Assembly: GCA_050181295.1 (NCBI GenBank)
Contig: JBFXDI010000098.1
Coordinates: forward strand, 1 to 15,443
Reading direction: 5' to 3'
Source of the DNA: JBFXDI01 sp050181295
Lineage (GTDB): Bacteria; Pseudomonadota; Alphaproteobacteria; Rhizobiales; Aestuariivirgaceae
Length of the DNA stretch: 15,443 nt
The translations under genes were made by a program, and so were the position numbers. The notes beneath the pieces are model-generated. The model did not search any database. It was not told the DNA's origin and was given only the letters and a program-made list of their open reading frames with translations. This document shows positions 1-6,468 of the stretch, piece after piece (within the stretch, counting starts at the first letter, position 1; every line of letters begins with the position of its first letter).

Positions 1-67
1 CTAAACCTGAAGTGCCTTCCGTGCCAATCGCTGTCTACTGATCAAGGCTGCCAGCAAGGGGTTTCTC

Positions 68-1666
68 ATGAACAAGCATTCGCTGAATTCGCTGCTCCGC
101 AACCCTCGGCTTTCCCGGCGTGAGTTTGTTACCGCGGCGATTGCCGCAGGCCTGACGGCAAGCGCCGCCAACGGTCTTTTCTCGGCAGCCGCGCATGCAC
201 AGGCACAGCCAAAGAAAGGAGGCCGCTTCCGGCTGGGCGTTGCCGGCGCCAACACCACCGACGTGCACGATCCAGCGACCTGGGGTACCGGCGCGCTCAC
301 CAACATCGGCCTCTGGGGTGCGGTCTACAACAACCTGATGGAGGTGGCGCCCGACGGGCAGCTTGTCTCCGAGCTCGCCGAAACGGTCGAGCCGGCGGAG
401 AGCGGCAAGGTCTGGCGCTTCAAGCTCAGGAGCGGCGTGACGTTCCACAACGGCAAGACCCTCGATGCAGAAGACGTCATTGCCTCCTTCAATCATCACC
501 GCGGGCCTGACAGCAAGTCGGCGGCCAAGGCCATCGTGGACCCGATCACGGATCTGAAGGCCGACGGCAAGGACACCGTCGTCTTCACGCTCAAGGAGCC
601 GAATGCCGACTTTCCCTACCTCTGCACGGACTATCACATGGTCATCGGCTCCGCCGTCGACGGCAAGATCGACTGGCAGAAGGCCATCGGCACCGGCGGC
701 TATGCTCTCGTGTCGCACGATCCGGGCGTGAAGATGGAGATGAAGCGCAATGCCGCCTATTGGAAGGCTGGCCGGGCGCATTTCGACGAGGTGGAGCTCC
801 TCGGCCTCAACGATGTCGCCGCGCGCATGAACTCGCTGGTGACCGGGCAGACGGACGCCATCGGGCGCGCGGATCTGAAGACGCTCGGCCTTCTCAAGCG
901 CAATCCGGACATCGTCATCGAGGAGGTGACCGGCACGCAGCACTACACCATGCCGATGTTCACCGACGTCGATCCGTTCAAGGACAACAATGTCCGCCTG
1001 GCGCTCAAATACGGCGTCGACCGGGAGGCCATGGTCAAGACGATCCTGCTGGGCCACGGCGTTCCCGGCAACGACCATCCGATCACCCCGGCCAACCGCT
1101 ACTACGCGGCCGACCTCCCGATCCGGGAATACGATCCGGAAAAGGCCAAATACCATCTGAAGCAGGCGGGACTGGACACGCTGAAGGTCGACCTCTCAGC
1201 CGCGGAAGCCGCGTTCTCGGGCGCCATCGACACGGCTGTCCTGTTCAAGGAGCAGGCGGCGAAGGCGGGGATCGACGTCAATGTGGTGCGCGAGGCGGAC
1301 GACGGCTACTGGACCAACGTGTGGACGAAGAAGCCGTTTGTCATGGCCTTCTGGGGCGGGCGGCCGACCGAGGACTGGATGCTGAGCCTCGTCTATGCCA
1401 AGGGCGCGCCCTGGAACGATACCCATTGGGGCAATGAGCGCTTCGACAAGCTGCTGGTCGAGGCGCGCGCCGAGCTCGACGAGGCCAAGCGCAAGGCGAT
1501 GTACGGCGAAATGCAGAAGATCCTGCGGGACGAGGGCGGTGCGATCATCCCCATGTACGCCAACTACGTGTTTGCTCGCTCCAACAAGGTGGCGCGGGGC
1601 GAGGCCATCTCGAAGAGCTGGGAACTCGACGGCTGGAAGTGCATCGAACGCTGGTGGTTCGCCTGA
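68..1666 (+). CDS. ABC transporter substrate-binding protein, family 5 (peptide/opine/nickel type), Tat-exported
   Basis: This is a periplasmic solute receptor that would deliver an oligopeptide-like ligand to an ABC importer. It has 532 residues, the usual size for SBP family 5. The N-terminus carries a twin-arginine signal: SRREFV at residues 16-21, a hydrophobic Ala-rich stretch, and an AHA-QA cleavage site near residue 44. The mature part has family hallmarks: an early W/YNNLMEVAPDG segment, the FKLRSGVTFHNGKTLDAEDV motif region near residues 119-138, and DPEKAKYHLKQAG near 357-369. The ATG at 68 follows AAGGGG (56-61) at good spacing. The stop overlaps the next start (TGATG), so the two proteins are probably made together. 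No permease or ATPase gene follows, so the rest of the transporter must lie upstream of the window or elsewhere. The ligand cannot be read from sequence. The family call is firm; the substrate is unknown. Confidence 0.93.
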   Translation: MNKHSLNSLLRNPRLSRREFVTAAIAAGLTASAANGLFSAAAHAQAQPKKGGRFRLGVAGANTTDVHDPATWGTGALTNIGLWGAVYNNLMEVAPDGQLVSELAETVEPAESGKVWRFKLRSGVTFHNGKTLDAEDVIASFNHHRGPDSKSAAKAIVDPITDLKADGKDTVVFTLKEPNADFPYLCTDYHMVIGSAVDGKIDWQKAIGTGGYALVSHDPGVKMEMKRNAAYWKAGRAHFDEVELLGLNDVAARMNSLVTGQTDAIGRADLKTLGLLKRNPDIVIEEVTGTQHYTMPMFTDVDPFKDNNVRLALKYGVDREAMVKTILLGHGVPGNDHPITPANRYYAADLPIREYDPEKAKYHLKQAGLDTLKVDLSAAEAAFSGAIDTAVLFKEQAAKAGIDVNVVREADDGYWTNVWTKKPFVMAFWGGRPTEDWMLSLVYAKGAPWNDTHWGNERFDKLLVEARAELDEAKRKAMYGEMQKILRDEGGAIIPMYANYVFARSNKVARGEAISKSWELDGWKCIERWWFA

Positions 1667-2661
1667 TGGACGATCCGGTCGCGCCGGAAGGCCGCTATGG
1701 GGTGCTCGAGGAGGAGGGCATCCGCCAGTTCATGCTCGAGACCGACCGTCTCTATCCGCCCGATGCCGTGAATTTCTCCATGGCCGAGCAGCGGGGGTTC
1801 TACGACAGCCTCTGCCGGCACTTCCGCAAGCCGCGGCCGCCGGGCATCGCTGTCGAGGACCGGCATGCGGGCGGCCCCGGCGGCCCGGTTCCCGTGCGCA
1901 TCTACCGGCCGGCGGGAGGGGCAGGGCGGCCGACGATGCTCTACCTGCACGGCGGCGGCTACGTCGTGGGCGGACTCGACAGCCACGACGACATCTGCGC
2001 CGAGATCGCGAAGGGCGCCGGGATCGACGTCGTCGCCGTGGATTATCGCCTGGCGCCCGAGCATCGCTTTCCGGCGGCCTTCGAGGACGCCTGGGCGGCG
2101 CTCGAAGCGCTGGCGCGCGGCGACCTCGGGCTGAATGCCGGCCGCCTTGTGGTCGCGGGCGACAGCGCCGGCGGCAACCTCACGGCGGGGCTCTGCCTGC
2201 GCGCCCGCGACCTGGGCGCGCCGGTGATCGGGGGGCAGATCCTTATCTATCCGGGGCTCGGTGGCGACCGCACGCGCGGCTCCTACGTTCAGCACGCCAG
2301 CGCACCGGGCCTCACGACCGCCGATACGCAATACTACAAGACGGTCTATATCGGGCCGCCCAATCATCCCAACCATGCGAGCAAGTTCGCCTATCCGCTC
2401 AAGGAGACCGCCTATGCGGGATTGCCGCCCGCGTTCCTGGTGGCCGCCGAGTGGGATCCGCTGCGGGACGACTGCTACGACTATGCGGCGCGGCTCAAGG
2501 CGGCGGGCGTTGAGGCGGAGGTGCGCCATGAGCCTCTGCTGGTGCATGCCTTCCTGCGGGCCCGCAACATGAGCCCCGCGGCCGCGGCGAGCTTCCGGGC
2601 GATCGTTGCCGCGGCGCGCTCGCTCGCGCACGACGGCCGCCTGCCTCCGGAACGGCCCTGA
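1666..2661 (+). CDS. Alpha/beta hydrolase, HSL-family esterase/lipase
   Basis: This is a probable cytoplasmic carboxylesterase of the hormone-sensitive-lipase family (331 aa). The oxyanion-hole motif HGGG lies at residues 95-98. The nucleophile elbow GDSAGG (165-170) holds Ser167. The DYRLAPEH signature of the family is at 126-133. Asp264 in EWDPLRDD and His294 in LVHAF complete the triad. No signal peptide or membrane segment is visible. The chosen ATG at 1666 overlaps the stop of the substrate-binding protein gene (TGATG); an in-frame GTG at 1639 lies inside that gene and would add nine residues. The coupling suggests the enzyme acts on whatever the transporter brings in, for example an ester or acylated compound, but this is inference. 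The next gene starts 17 nt downstream. The natural substrate is unknown. Confidence 0.92.
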   Translation: MDDPVAPEGRYGVLEEEGIRQFMLETDRLYPPDAVNFSMAEQRGFYDSLCRHFRKPRPPGIAVEDRHAGGPGGPVPVRIYRPAGGAGRPTMLYLHGGGYVVGGLDSHDDICAEIAKGAGIDVVAVDYRLAPEHRFPAAFEDAWAALEALARGDLGLNAGRLVVAGDSAGGNLTAGLCLRARDLGAPVIGGQILIYPGLGGDRTRGSYVQHASAPGLTTADTQYYKTVYIGPPNHPNHASKFAYPLKETAYAGLPPAFLVAAEWDPLRDDCYDYAARLKAAGVEAEVRHEPLLVHAFLRARNMSPAAAASFRAIVAAARSLAHDGRLPPERP

Positions 2662-2678
2662 GCGAGCGTTGGAAGGAA

Positions 2679-3566
2679 ATGGACGGCCGTCTGGTGGCCG
2701 TCGGCCTGCTGCTCGCGGGTATCGGCTTTGCCTGCCTGACGGGCGCCATCATGAAGGGCATGGTGGCCACCATGCCGGTGCTGATGGCGGTCTGGGGGCG
2801 CTACGTCGCCTATCTGCTCGTCATGCTGCCGATCGCGCTCTATCGCCACGGCCGCGCGGTCTTCAACCCGCCGCGCCGGGGCGTCCAGATGCTGCGCGCG
2901 GCCTTGCTGGCCGTCGCCACCGTCACCTTCGCGATGGTGCTGCATTACTTGCCTTTCGCGGAGGCGGTCGCGATTTTCTACATCTATCCCTTCGTCATGA
3001 CGGCGCTGTCGCCGCTGGTGCTCGGGGAGCGCGCCGGGAAGGTGGTGTGGCTCGGCATCGCAGGGGGCTTCGCCGGTGTGCTGATCGTGATGCGGCCGGG
3101 CATCGGGACGGATCCCTTCCCGCTGCTGCTGACCGTCTTCTCAGGATCCCTGACGGCGGTCTTTCTGCTCGTCACCCGGCTCCTGTCGCGGGTGGGCGAC
3201 GCCGTGACCATGTCGACCTATACCGCGCTCGTCACCACCGGCTGGCTGACGCTGCTCGTCCCCTTCGTGTGGCAGACTCCGAACATTAACGAACTGGCAA
3301 TCTTTGCGCTGCTCGGCGCCGCCACCTCGGCGAGCCACTGGCTGACCGCGCTCGCCTACGGTCGCGCCGAAGCGACCTTCCTCGCGCCCTTCACCTATCT
3401 CGAGATCGCCGTGGCGACGCTCTACGGGCTGCTTTTCTTCGGCGATTGGCCTGATCTTGTCGCCTGGACGGGCTTCACCGTCATCGTGCTGAGCGGCGTG
3501 TTCGTGGCGCGCGCGCCGGCGATCGCGGCGCTGCTCAACCGATCGCGTCGCGCCGACACGGAATAG
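2679..3566 (+). CDS. EamA/DMT-superfamily membrane transporter
   Basis: This is an inner-membrane permease of the drug/metabolite transporter superfamily (295 aa). The sequence is almost entirely hydrophobic and reads as about ten transmembrane helices arranged as two EamA repeats, residues about 5-135 and 150-285. Each repeat ends in the family's typical pattern, such as YLPFAEAVAIFYIYPF in the first and YGRAEATFLAPFTYLEIAVATLYGLLFFGDWP in the second. GGAAGG sits immediately ahead of the ATG, somewhat closer than ideal. It is the third gene of the operon, 17 nt after the esterase. Members export amino acids, small metabolites or drugs; the substrate here cannot be assigned. A role in exporting a product of the neighbouring esterase is possible but unsupported. 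Confidence 0.9.
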   Translation: MDGRLVAVGLLLAGIGFACLTGAIMKGMVATMPVLMAVWGRYVAYLLVMLPIALYRHGRAVFNPPRRGVQMLRAALLAVATVTFAMVLHYLPFAEAVAIFYIYPFVMTALSPLVLGERAGKVVWLGIAGGFAGVLIVMRPGIGTDPFPLLLTVFSGSLTAVFLLVTRLLSRVGDAVTMSTYTALVTTGWLTLLVPFVWQTPNINELAIFALLGAATSASHWLTALAYGRAEATFLAPFTYLEIAVATLYGLLFFGDWPDLVAWTGFTVIVLSGVFVARAPAIAALLNRSRRADTE

Positions 3567-3588
3567 GGCGGTCCCGACACCTGGATGC

Positions 3589-3626
3589 TGCGGCAAAATT
3601 TCCGTTCCGCGCCGCAACATTTTCTT
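3589..3626 (+). terminator. Possible terminator of the SBP-esterase-EamA operon
   Basis: TGCGGC (3589-3594) pairs with GCCGCA (3611-3616) around a 16-nt AT-rich loop, followed by ACATTTTCTT. The position, 22 nt after the EamA stop, is right, but the six-pair stem and large loop make it weak. Its tail runs into the -35 element of the speD promoter. Confidence 0.35.
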
Positions 3627-3652
3627 GATCACGACACAGATGCTGACTATAT
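3624..3652 (+). promoter_or_regulatory. Sigma-70-type promoter of speDE
   Basis: CTTGAT (3624-3629), a 17-nt spacer and CTATAT (3647-3652) match the alphaproteobacterial housekeeping pattern CTTGAC-N17-CTATAT at 11 of 12 positions. Transcription should start near 3659-3660, exactly where the first leader hairpin begins. Confidence 0.65.
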
Positions 3653-3658
3653 GGCCCT

Positions 3659-3873
3659 CACAAGCCGGCAACACGTGAACCCGGCTTGTCATTGTCGGCG
3701 CGAGGGCCGGCAGCCAGTCCCACAACCGCCTTGTCTGGCGGTGGGCGAGGAAAGGTTCCGGAGCCTGATCCGGAGGTGACAAGCCAGGGCGTTTCGTGCG
3801 CCGGTCTTTTTGCGATTCGGGAACGGTTGCCGTTCCCGGTGGTTCAATCTGCTGGTTGGGGAGGGACCCGAAC
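3659..3873 (+). promoter_or_regulatory. Structured 5' leader of speD, candidate cis-regulatory RNA
   Basis: About 215 nt lie between the inferred transcription start and the speD ATG. Local inverted repeats seen by eye are: H1, ACAAGCCGG 3660-3668 with CCGGCTTGT 3681-3689; H1b, GTCGGC 3694-3699 with GCCGGC 3706-3711; H2, ACCGCC 3725-3730 with GGCGGT 3737-3742; H3, TCCGGA 3757-3762 with TCCGGA 3769-3774; a terminator-like hairpin at 3784-3804 with a T-rich tail; and H5, CGGGAACGG 3818-3826 with CCGTTCCCG 3830-3838. The 3' arm of H1 can pair instead with 3778-3788, which overlaps the foot of the terminator-like hairpin. The ribosome binding site GGGGAGGG is at 3858-3865. I do not recognise a named riboswitch class here; S-adenosylmethionine or polyamine sensing would fit the genes but is conjecture. 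Confidence 0.5.
3784..3811 (+). terminator. Terminator-like attenuator in the speD leader
   Basis: GGCG (3788-3791) pairs with CGCC (3799-3802). CC (3784-3785) pairs with GG (3803-3804) across an AG bulge. TCTTTTT (3805-3811) follows directly. The stem is modest, so it may act conditionally. It lies 63 nt before the speD start, so stopping here would block both spe genes. Confidence 0.35.
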
Positions 3874-4365
3874 ATGACCGAACAAGCCCTCTTCCAATCG
3901 GGGATGGACTTGGATCATCCAAGCACCGCCCGAACGGAAGCATTCATCAGCGTCACCGATGGTGCGGCCGCGCCTTACAGTCCGGGCGAGGCGAAGGATC
4001 ATTTCGTGGTGAAGAACGGCGTCTCCTGCGCCGGCACCCATCTGATCATCGACCTGATCGGCGCTGCCGGCCTTGACGATATCTCCAGGATCGAGCGGGC
4101 GCTGCGGGACTGCGTGGACGAGGCGGGGGCGACCCTCCTGCACATCCACCTGCACCACTTCACGCCCAACGCCGGCGTCTCCGGCGTGGCGGTGCTGGCC
4201 GAGAGCCATATCTCGATCCACACCTGGCCCGAGCGCAACTACGCCGCGCTCGACGTGTTCATGTGCGGCGACGCCAAGCCCGAGAAGTGCAAGGGCGTGC
4301 TCAAGAAGGCGTTCAGCCCCAGGAAGATGCGCGTCCGCGAGCTTCTGCGCGGCAAGGGCATCTGA
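3874..4365 (+). CDS. speD: S-adenosylmethionine decarboxylase proenzyme
   Basis: SpeD removes the carboxyl group of S-adenosylmethionine to give the aminopropyl donor used by SpeE. The proenzyme cleaves itself at a Glu-Ser bond and the Ser becomes a pyruvoyl cofactor. Here the site is Glu110-Ser111 in LAESHISIHTWPE. The processing and catalytic residues His116 and Cys131 (FMCGD) are at the same offsets as Ser63/His68/Cys83 of the small bacterial enzyme of Thermotoga. The chain is 163 aa, with about 45 extra N-terminal residues relative to that minimal form; its core begins near residue 43 (HFVVKNGVSCAGTHLIIDL). The ATG at 3874 has GGGGAGGG eight bases upstream. The frame stays open back to a GTG at 3796, but that lies inside a perfect hairpin region and has no good ribosome site. 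speE follows after one base. Confidence 0.95.
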   Translation: MTEQALFQSGMDLDHPSTARTEAFISVTDGAAAPYSPGEAKDHFVVKNGVSCAGTHLIIDLIGAAGLDDISRIERALRDCVDEAGATLLHIHLHHFTPNAGVSGVAVLAESHISIHTWPERNYAALDVFMCGDAKPEKCKGVLKKAFSPRKMRVRELLRGKGI

Positions 4366-4366
4366 G

Positions 4367-5275
4367 GTGCCGGGGCCGGCCTCGCTTGTCCGCGACGACG
4401 CGGGCAAGCAGTGGTATGTCGAGACCCTCCATTCGGGGTTCCGCACCTCCTATCTCGTCAAGGAGGTGCTCTTCGATTCCAACACGCCGCACCAGAGGCT
4501 GATCGTCGCCGACACGGCGGCGGTCGGCCGTCTCGTGGCGCTCGACGGCGTGACACAGGTCACGACCGCCGACGAGCACGTCTATCACGAGATGCTGTCG
4601 CACGTGCCGATCCTGGCCCACGGCTCGGTAAGCGAGGTTCTGATCATCGGGGGCGGTGACGGCGGCATGGCGGAGGAGGTGTTCAAGCACAGGTCCGTCA
4701 AGCGGGTCGTCATGGTGGAGATCGATCCGGGCGTCATAGATTTTGCCAAGACACACCTGGCGGATGTCCACAAAGGCTGCTTCGACGATCCCCGCCTCGA
4801 GGTGGTGATCGCCGACGGCAAGGACTACGCCGCCACCTCCAAGGACCGCTTCGACCTCATCATCATCGATTCGACCGATCCCATCGGCCCGGGCGAGGTG
4901 CTGTTCACCTCGAGCTTCTACGGCGACTGCAAGCGGATGCTGAAACCGGGCGGCGTGCTCGTGACGCAGAATGGCGTGCCGTTCTTCCAGCCGGACGAGC
5001 TCCGCAACACCGTCTTCAACTTTTCCCGCCTCTTCGCCGACGCAGGATGCTATCTCGCGGTGGTGCCGACCTATGTCGGCGGCTTCATGGCGCTCGGTTG
5101 GGGAACCGACAACCTCGCGCTGCGCAAGGTCGCGCTGCCGGTGGTCGAGAAGCGCTATCGCGATGCCGGACTCAAGACCCGGTACTACACGCCTGAGCTC
5201 CACAAGGCGGCCTTCGTGCTTCCCGCCTTCATCGGCGAGATCGTCGATGGCGCCCGCAAGAGCGCCGGGAAGTAA
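4367..5275 (+). CDS. speE: Spermidine synthase (polyamine aminopropyltransferase)
   Basis: SpeE transfers the aminopropyl group of decarboxylated S-adenosylmethionine to putrescine, giving spermidine and methylthioadenosine. The protein has 302 residues, slightly longer than the E. coli enzyme. The N-terminal beta domain carries YVETLHSGFRTSYLVKEVL. The Rossmann domain has the nucleotide site GGGDGG (95-100), VEID (117-120), DGKDY (150-154) and the catalytic DSTDPIGPGE (168-177). YHEM at 73-76 and the C-terminal TRYYTPELHKAAF are also conserved family positions. The start is GTG at 4367, one base after the speD stop, with AAGGG inside the end of speD as ribosome site; no ATG is available nearby in this frame. 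Coupling with speD keeps donor production and use in step. A related acceptor, such as agmatine, cannot be excluded from sequence. Confidence 0.95.
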   Translation: MPGPASLVRDDAGKQWYVETLHSGFRTSYLVKEVLFDSNTPHQRLIVADTAAVGRLVALDGVTQVTTADEHVYHEMLSHVPILAHGSVSEVLIIGGGDGGMAEEVFKHRSVKRVVMVEIDPGVIDFAKTHLADVHKGCFDDPRLEVVIADGKDYAATSKDRFDLIIIDSTDPIGPGEVLFTSSFYGDCKRMLKPGGVLVTQNGVPFFQPDELRNTVFNFSRLFADAGCYLAVVPTYVGGFMALGWGTDNLALRKVALPVVEKRYRDAGLKTRYYTPELHKAAFVLPAFIGEIVDGARKSAGK

Positions 5276-5278
5276 TCG

Positions 5279-5286
5279 TTAACCGT
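5279..5286 (+). promoter_or_regulatory. TTAACC box upstream of the L,D-transpeptidase gene, CtrA-like
   Basis: TTAACCGT matches seven of eight bases of the TTAACCAT form of the CtrA recognition sequence. It lies 117 bp before the transpeptidase ATG and directly after the speE stop. There is no second half-site at the usual 7-bp spacing, so this is weak alone. Confidence 0.2.
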
Positions 5287-5324
5287 TCCCGCTTGCCATT
5301 CGTTCAGCATGCCGACGGCCTCGC

Positions 5325-5353
5325 GTTGAGCGGGCCCTCCCCATCGCCTATCC
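5325..5353 (+). promoter_or_regulatory. Possible promoter of the L,D-transpeptidase gene
   Basis: GTTGAG (5325-5330), 17 nt, then CTATCC (5348-5353) resembles CTTGAC-N17-CTATAT with four mismatches. It leaves a leader of about 35 nt. A small hairpin, CTGGCC 5373-5378 with GGCCAG 5383-5388, lies just before the start codon. Confidence 0.3.
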
Positions 5354-5395
5354 TCTGATCGGGACAATGGGGCTGGCCGCCTGGCCAGGGTTGGG

Positions 5396-5980
5396 ATGCG
5401 TAGAATCCTCCTTCTCGGGGCGATGGCGGTGCTGGCGGCAGTCCAGGCCTCGCCCGCGGCTCTGGCGGCGCGCAGCGGCTGCACGGGCATTTTCGAATGC
5501 ATGAACCGGGAAAGCCGCAGTTCGGCCGTGCCGCGGCAGGTCGTCGACTTCCCCGACACCCGTTTCACACCGGGCATGGTCGTCATCGTGGCCGAGCGTC
5601 ACGCCCTCTATTATGTCCTGCCTGGGCGCAAGGCGATCCGCTACCCGATCGGCGTCGGCCGTGACGGGTTCCAGTGGAAGGGATTCTACCGGATCGAACG
5701 CAAGGCCGAGTGGCCGAGCTGGGTTCCGCCGGCCGAGATGATCGCGCGCGAGGCGCAGAAAGGGATCAGGCTTCCGGCCTACATGCCGGGCGGCCCCAAC
5801 AATCCGCTCGGCGCCCGCGCGCTCTATATCGGCGGCACGCTCTACCGCATCCACGGCACCAACGCGCCTCACACGATCGGCGGCAACGTCTCCTCCGGCT
5901 GCATCCGCATGCTGAACCGGGACGTCGTGGACCTCTATGAGCGGGTGAAGGTCGGCGCGAGAGTGTTCGTCTACCACTAG
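5396..5980 (+). CDS. L,D-transpeptidase, YkuD/ErfK family, exported
   Basis: The product is a periplasmic enzyme that forms 3-3 cross-links in peptidoglycan or attaches proteins to it, using a catalytic Cys that penicillins do not inhibit. It has 194 residues. A Sec signal peptide covers residues 1-25 (hydrophobic core LLLGAMAVLAAV, then ALAA). The YkuD domain spans about 60-194 and ends with the signature HGTN (153-156) and NVSSGCIRM (164-172), so His153 and Cys169 form the active pair with Arg171. Two further Cys, 29 and 35, sit close together just after the signal peptide and could form a disulfide. The ATG at 5396 follows CAGGGTTGGG, a G-rich ribosome site. Alphaproteobacterial genomes usually encode several paralogues, so a specific name is not justified. 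Confidence 0.93.
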   Translation: MRRILLLGAMAVLAAVQASPAALAARSGCTGIFECMNRESRSSAVPRQVVDFPDTRFTPGMVVIVAERHALYYVLPGRKAIRYPIGVGRDGFQWKGFYRIERKAEWPSWVPPAEMIAREAQKGIRLPAYMPGGPNNPLGARALYIGGTLYRIHGTNAPHTIGGNVSSGCIRMLNRDVVDLYERVKVGARVFVYH

Positions 5981-6004
5981 GGCTTAAACGGCGCGCGAAA
6001 GAAG

Positions 6005-6033
6005 ATGCCCCGGAGCTTTCGCTGCCGGGGCAT
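6005..6033 (-). terminator. Rho-independent terminator of the Lys/Ala-rich small gene
   Basis: ATGCCCCGG (6005-6013) and CCGGGGCAT (6025-6033) form a perfect nine-pair stem with an 11-nt loop that can add an AGC/GCT extension. Read on the minus strand, the hairpin is followed by CTTCTTTCG, a T-rich run, and lies 29 nt after the small gene's stop. On the plus strand no T-run follows, so it serves the minus-strand gene best. Confidence 0.6.
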
Positions 6034-6061
6034 TCAGTTCGGGAGGTGTGCCGAGAAAAAA

Positions 6062-6163
6062 CTATCTCTTCTTGGCAGCCTTCTTCGCAGTCTTCTTCGC
6101 CGCCTTCTTTGCAGGCTTCTTCGCCGCCTTCTTGGCGGGAGACTTCTTTGCAGCCTTAGCCAT
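6062..6163 (-). CDS. Small Lys/Ala-rich histone-H1-like protein (33 aa)
   Basis: This is a 33-codon gene, ATG at 6163-6161 and TAG at 6064-6062. The product starts MAKAAKKSPAKKAAKKPAKK and continues as Lys-Lys-X-Ala tetrads to a terminal Arg. It has 15 Lys and 12 Ala among 33 residues and no acidic or aromatic residue. Support for its being real: GGGGAG sits seven bases before the ATG on the minus strand, the gene ends just before a strong minus-strand terminator, and the composition matches the basic tails of bacterial histone-H1-like proteins. The likely role is binding DNA or RNA, inferred from charge alone. A cationic membrane-active peptide is an alternative. It is flanked by wall genes on the other strand, so it is its own transcription unit. 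Confidence 0.75.
   Translation of the reverse strand: MAKAAKKSPAKKAAKKPAKKAAKKTAKKAAKKR
6074..6133 (-). repeat. Five imperfect 12-bp tandem repeats inside the small basic gene
   Basis: On the minus strand, codons 11-30 are five units of AAGAAG plus two codons, always Lys-Lys followed by Ala-Ala, Pro-Ala or Thr-Ala. Each unit keeps frame, so unit gain or loss by slippage would change protein length by four residues without a frameshift. Confidence 0.8.
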
Positions 6164-6311
6164 GCGGGTTCTCCCCTCAATGGGTTTAATGGAACTCTTC
6201 AAGCCTCACATCGACGGGTTCCGCACAAGCTCATAGCAAGAACGCCATGACACGGAATCGTCATGGGATGACTGATTCCCCTCTTTTTTCGATTCTGCAA
6301 TATCTCTTGTG

Positions 6312-6370
6312 GAAGATTCTGAAATCTTCTTCGCACCTGTTGCCAAGAAACATCATCAGTACACTGATGA
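6312..6370. other. Pair of AT-rich hairpins in the amidase upstream region
   Basis: GAAGATT (6312-6318) with AATCTTC (6323-6329) has a 4-nt loop. TCATCAG (6353-6359) with CTGATGA (6364-6370) has a 4-nt loop and is followed by ATTTTGG. Both are perfect seven-pair stems 23 nt apart. They could be part of an untranslated leader or small RNA, or protein-binding dyads. Strand is undecided. Confidence 0.35.
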
Positions 6371-6453
6371 ATTTTGGCCCTCCGCGAGCGTATTGGACGC
6401 GTCCGTTGAGGTGTTCGAAGGCGATGCGCACGCGCCGCCGAGCATCGATCGAG

Positions 6454-6468
6454 TTAACCACCTCTCAA
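6454..6468. promoter_or_regulatory. CtrA-like site upstream of the amidase gene
   Basis: TTAA-N7-TCAA (6454-6457 and 6465-6468) matches seven of eight fixed bases of the CtrA consensus TTAA-N7-TTAA. CTAACCAT (6479-6486), one base off TTAACCAT, follows 25 bp later. The site is 102 bp before the amidase ATG. Confidence 0.3.

Noticed and set aside
3747..3754. GAGGAAAG, a string also found in RNase P RNA.
   Set aside because: The following bases do not match the conserved continuation, and no other RNase P landmarks are nearby.
3651..3779. Possible short upstream ORF in the speD leader (ATG at 3651 or GTG inside H1).
   Set aside because: The ATG lies within the -10 region and before the predicted transcript start. 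The inner GTG has no ribosome site and the peptide shows no run of polyamine-related codons.
3818..3838. The perfect nine-pair hairpin before speD as a terminator.
   Set aside because: No T-run follows on either strand. It may be a structural or spacing element of the leader.
3796..3873. Upstream extension of speD from GTG at 3796.
   Set aside because: It would run through the terminator-like element and a perfect hairpin, has no good ribosome site and adds residues not typical of SpeD. GGGGAGGG correctly serves the ATG at 3874.
6048..6236. Plus-strand frame coding for a very hydrophobic Phe/Ala-rich peptide, tempting as a membrane toxin opposite the small basic gene.
   Set aside because: It is the complement of the Lys-Lys-Ala-Ala codons: AAG reads CTT, so a frame of Phe and Ala is forced. 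GGGAGG is only one base from its GTG start, too close to work well, while the minus-strand gene has ideal spacing and a terminator.
6261..6461. Minus-strand frame of 66 codons in the amidase upstream spacer.
   Set aside because: It has a GTG start with its only purine-rich run touching the start codon, no recognisable motif and no terminator. It is more likely non-coding.
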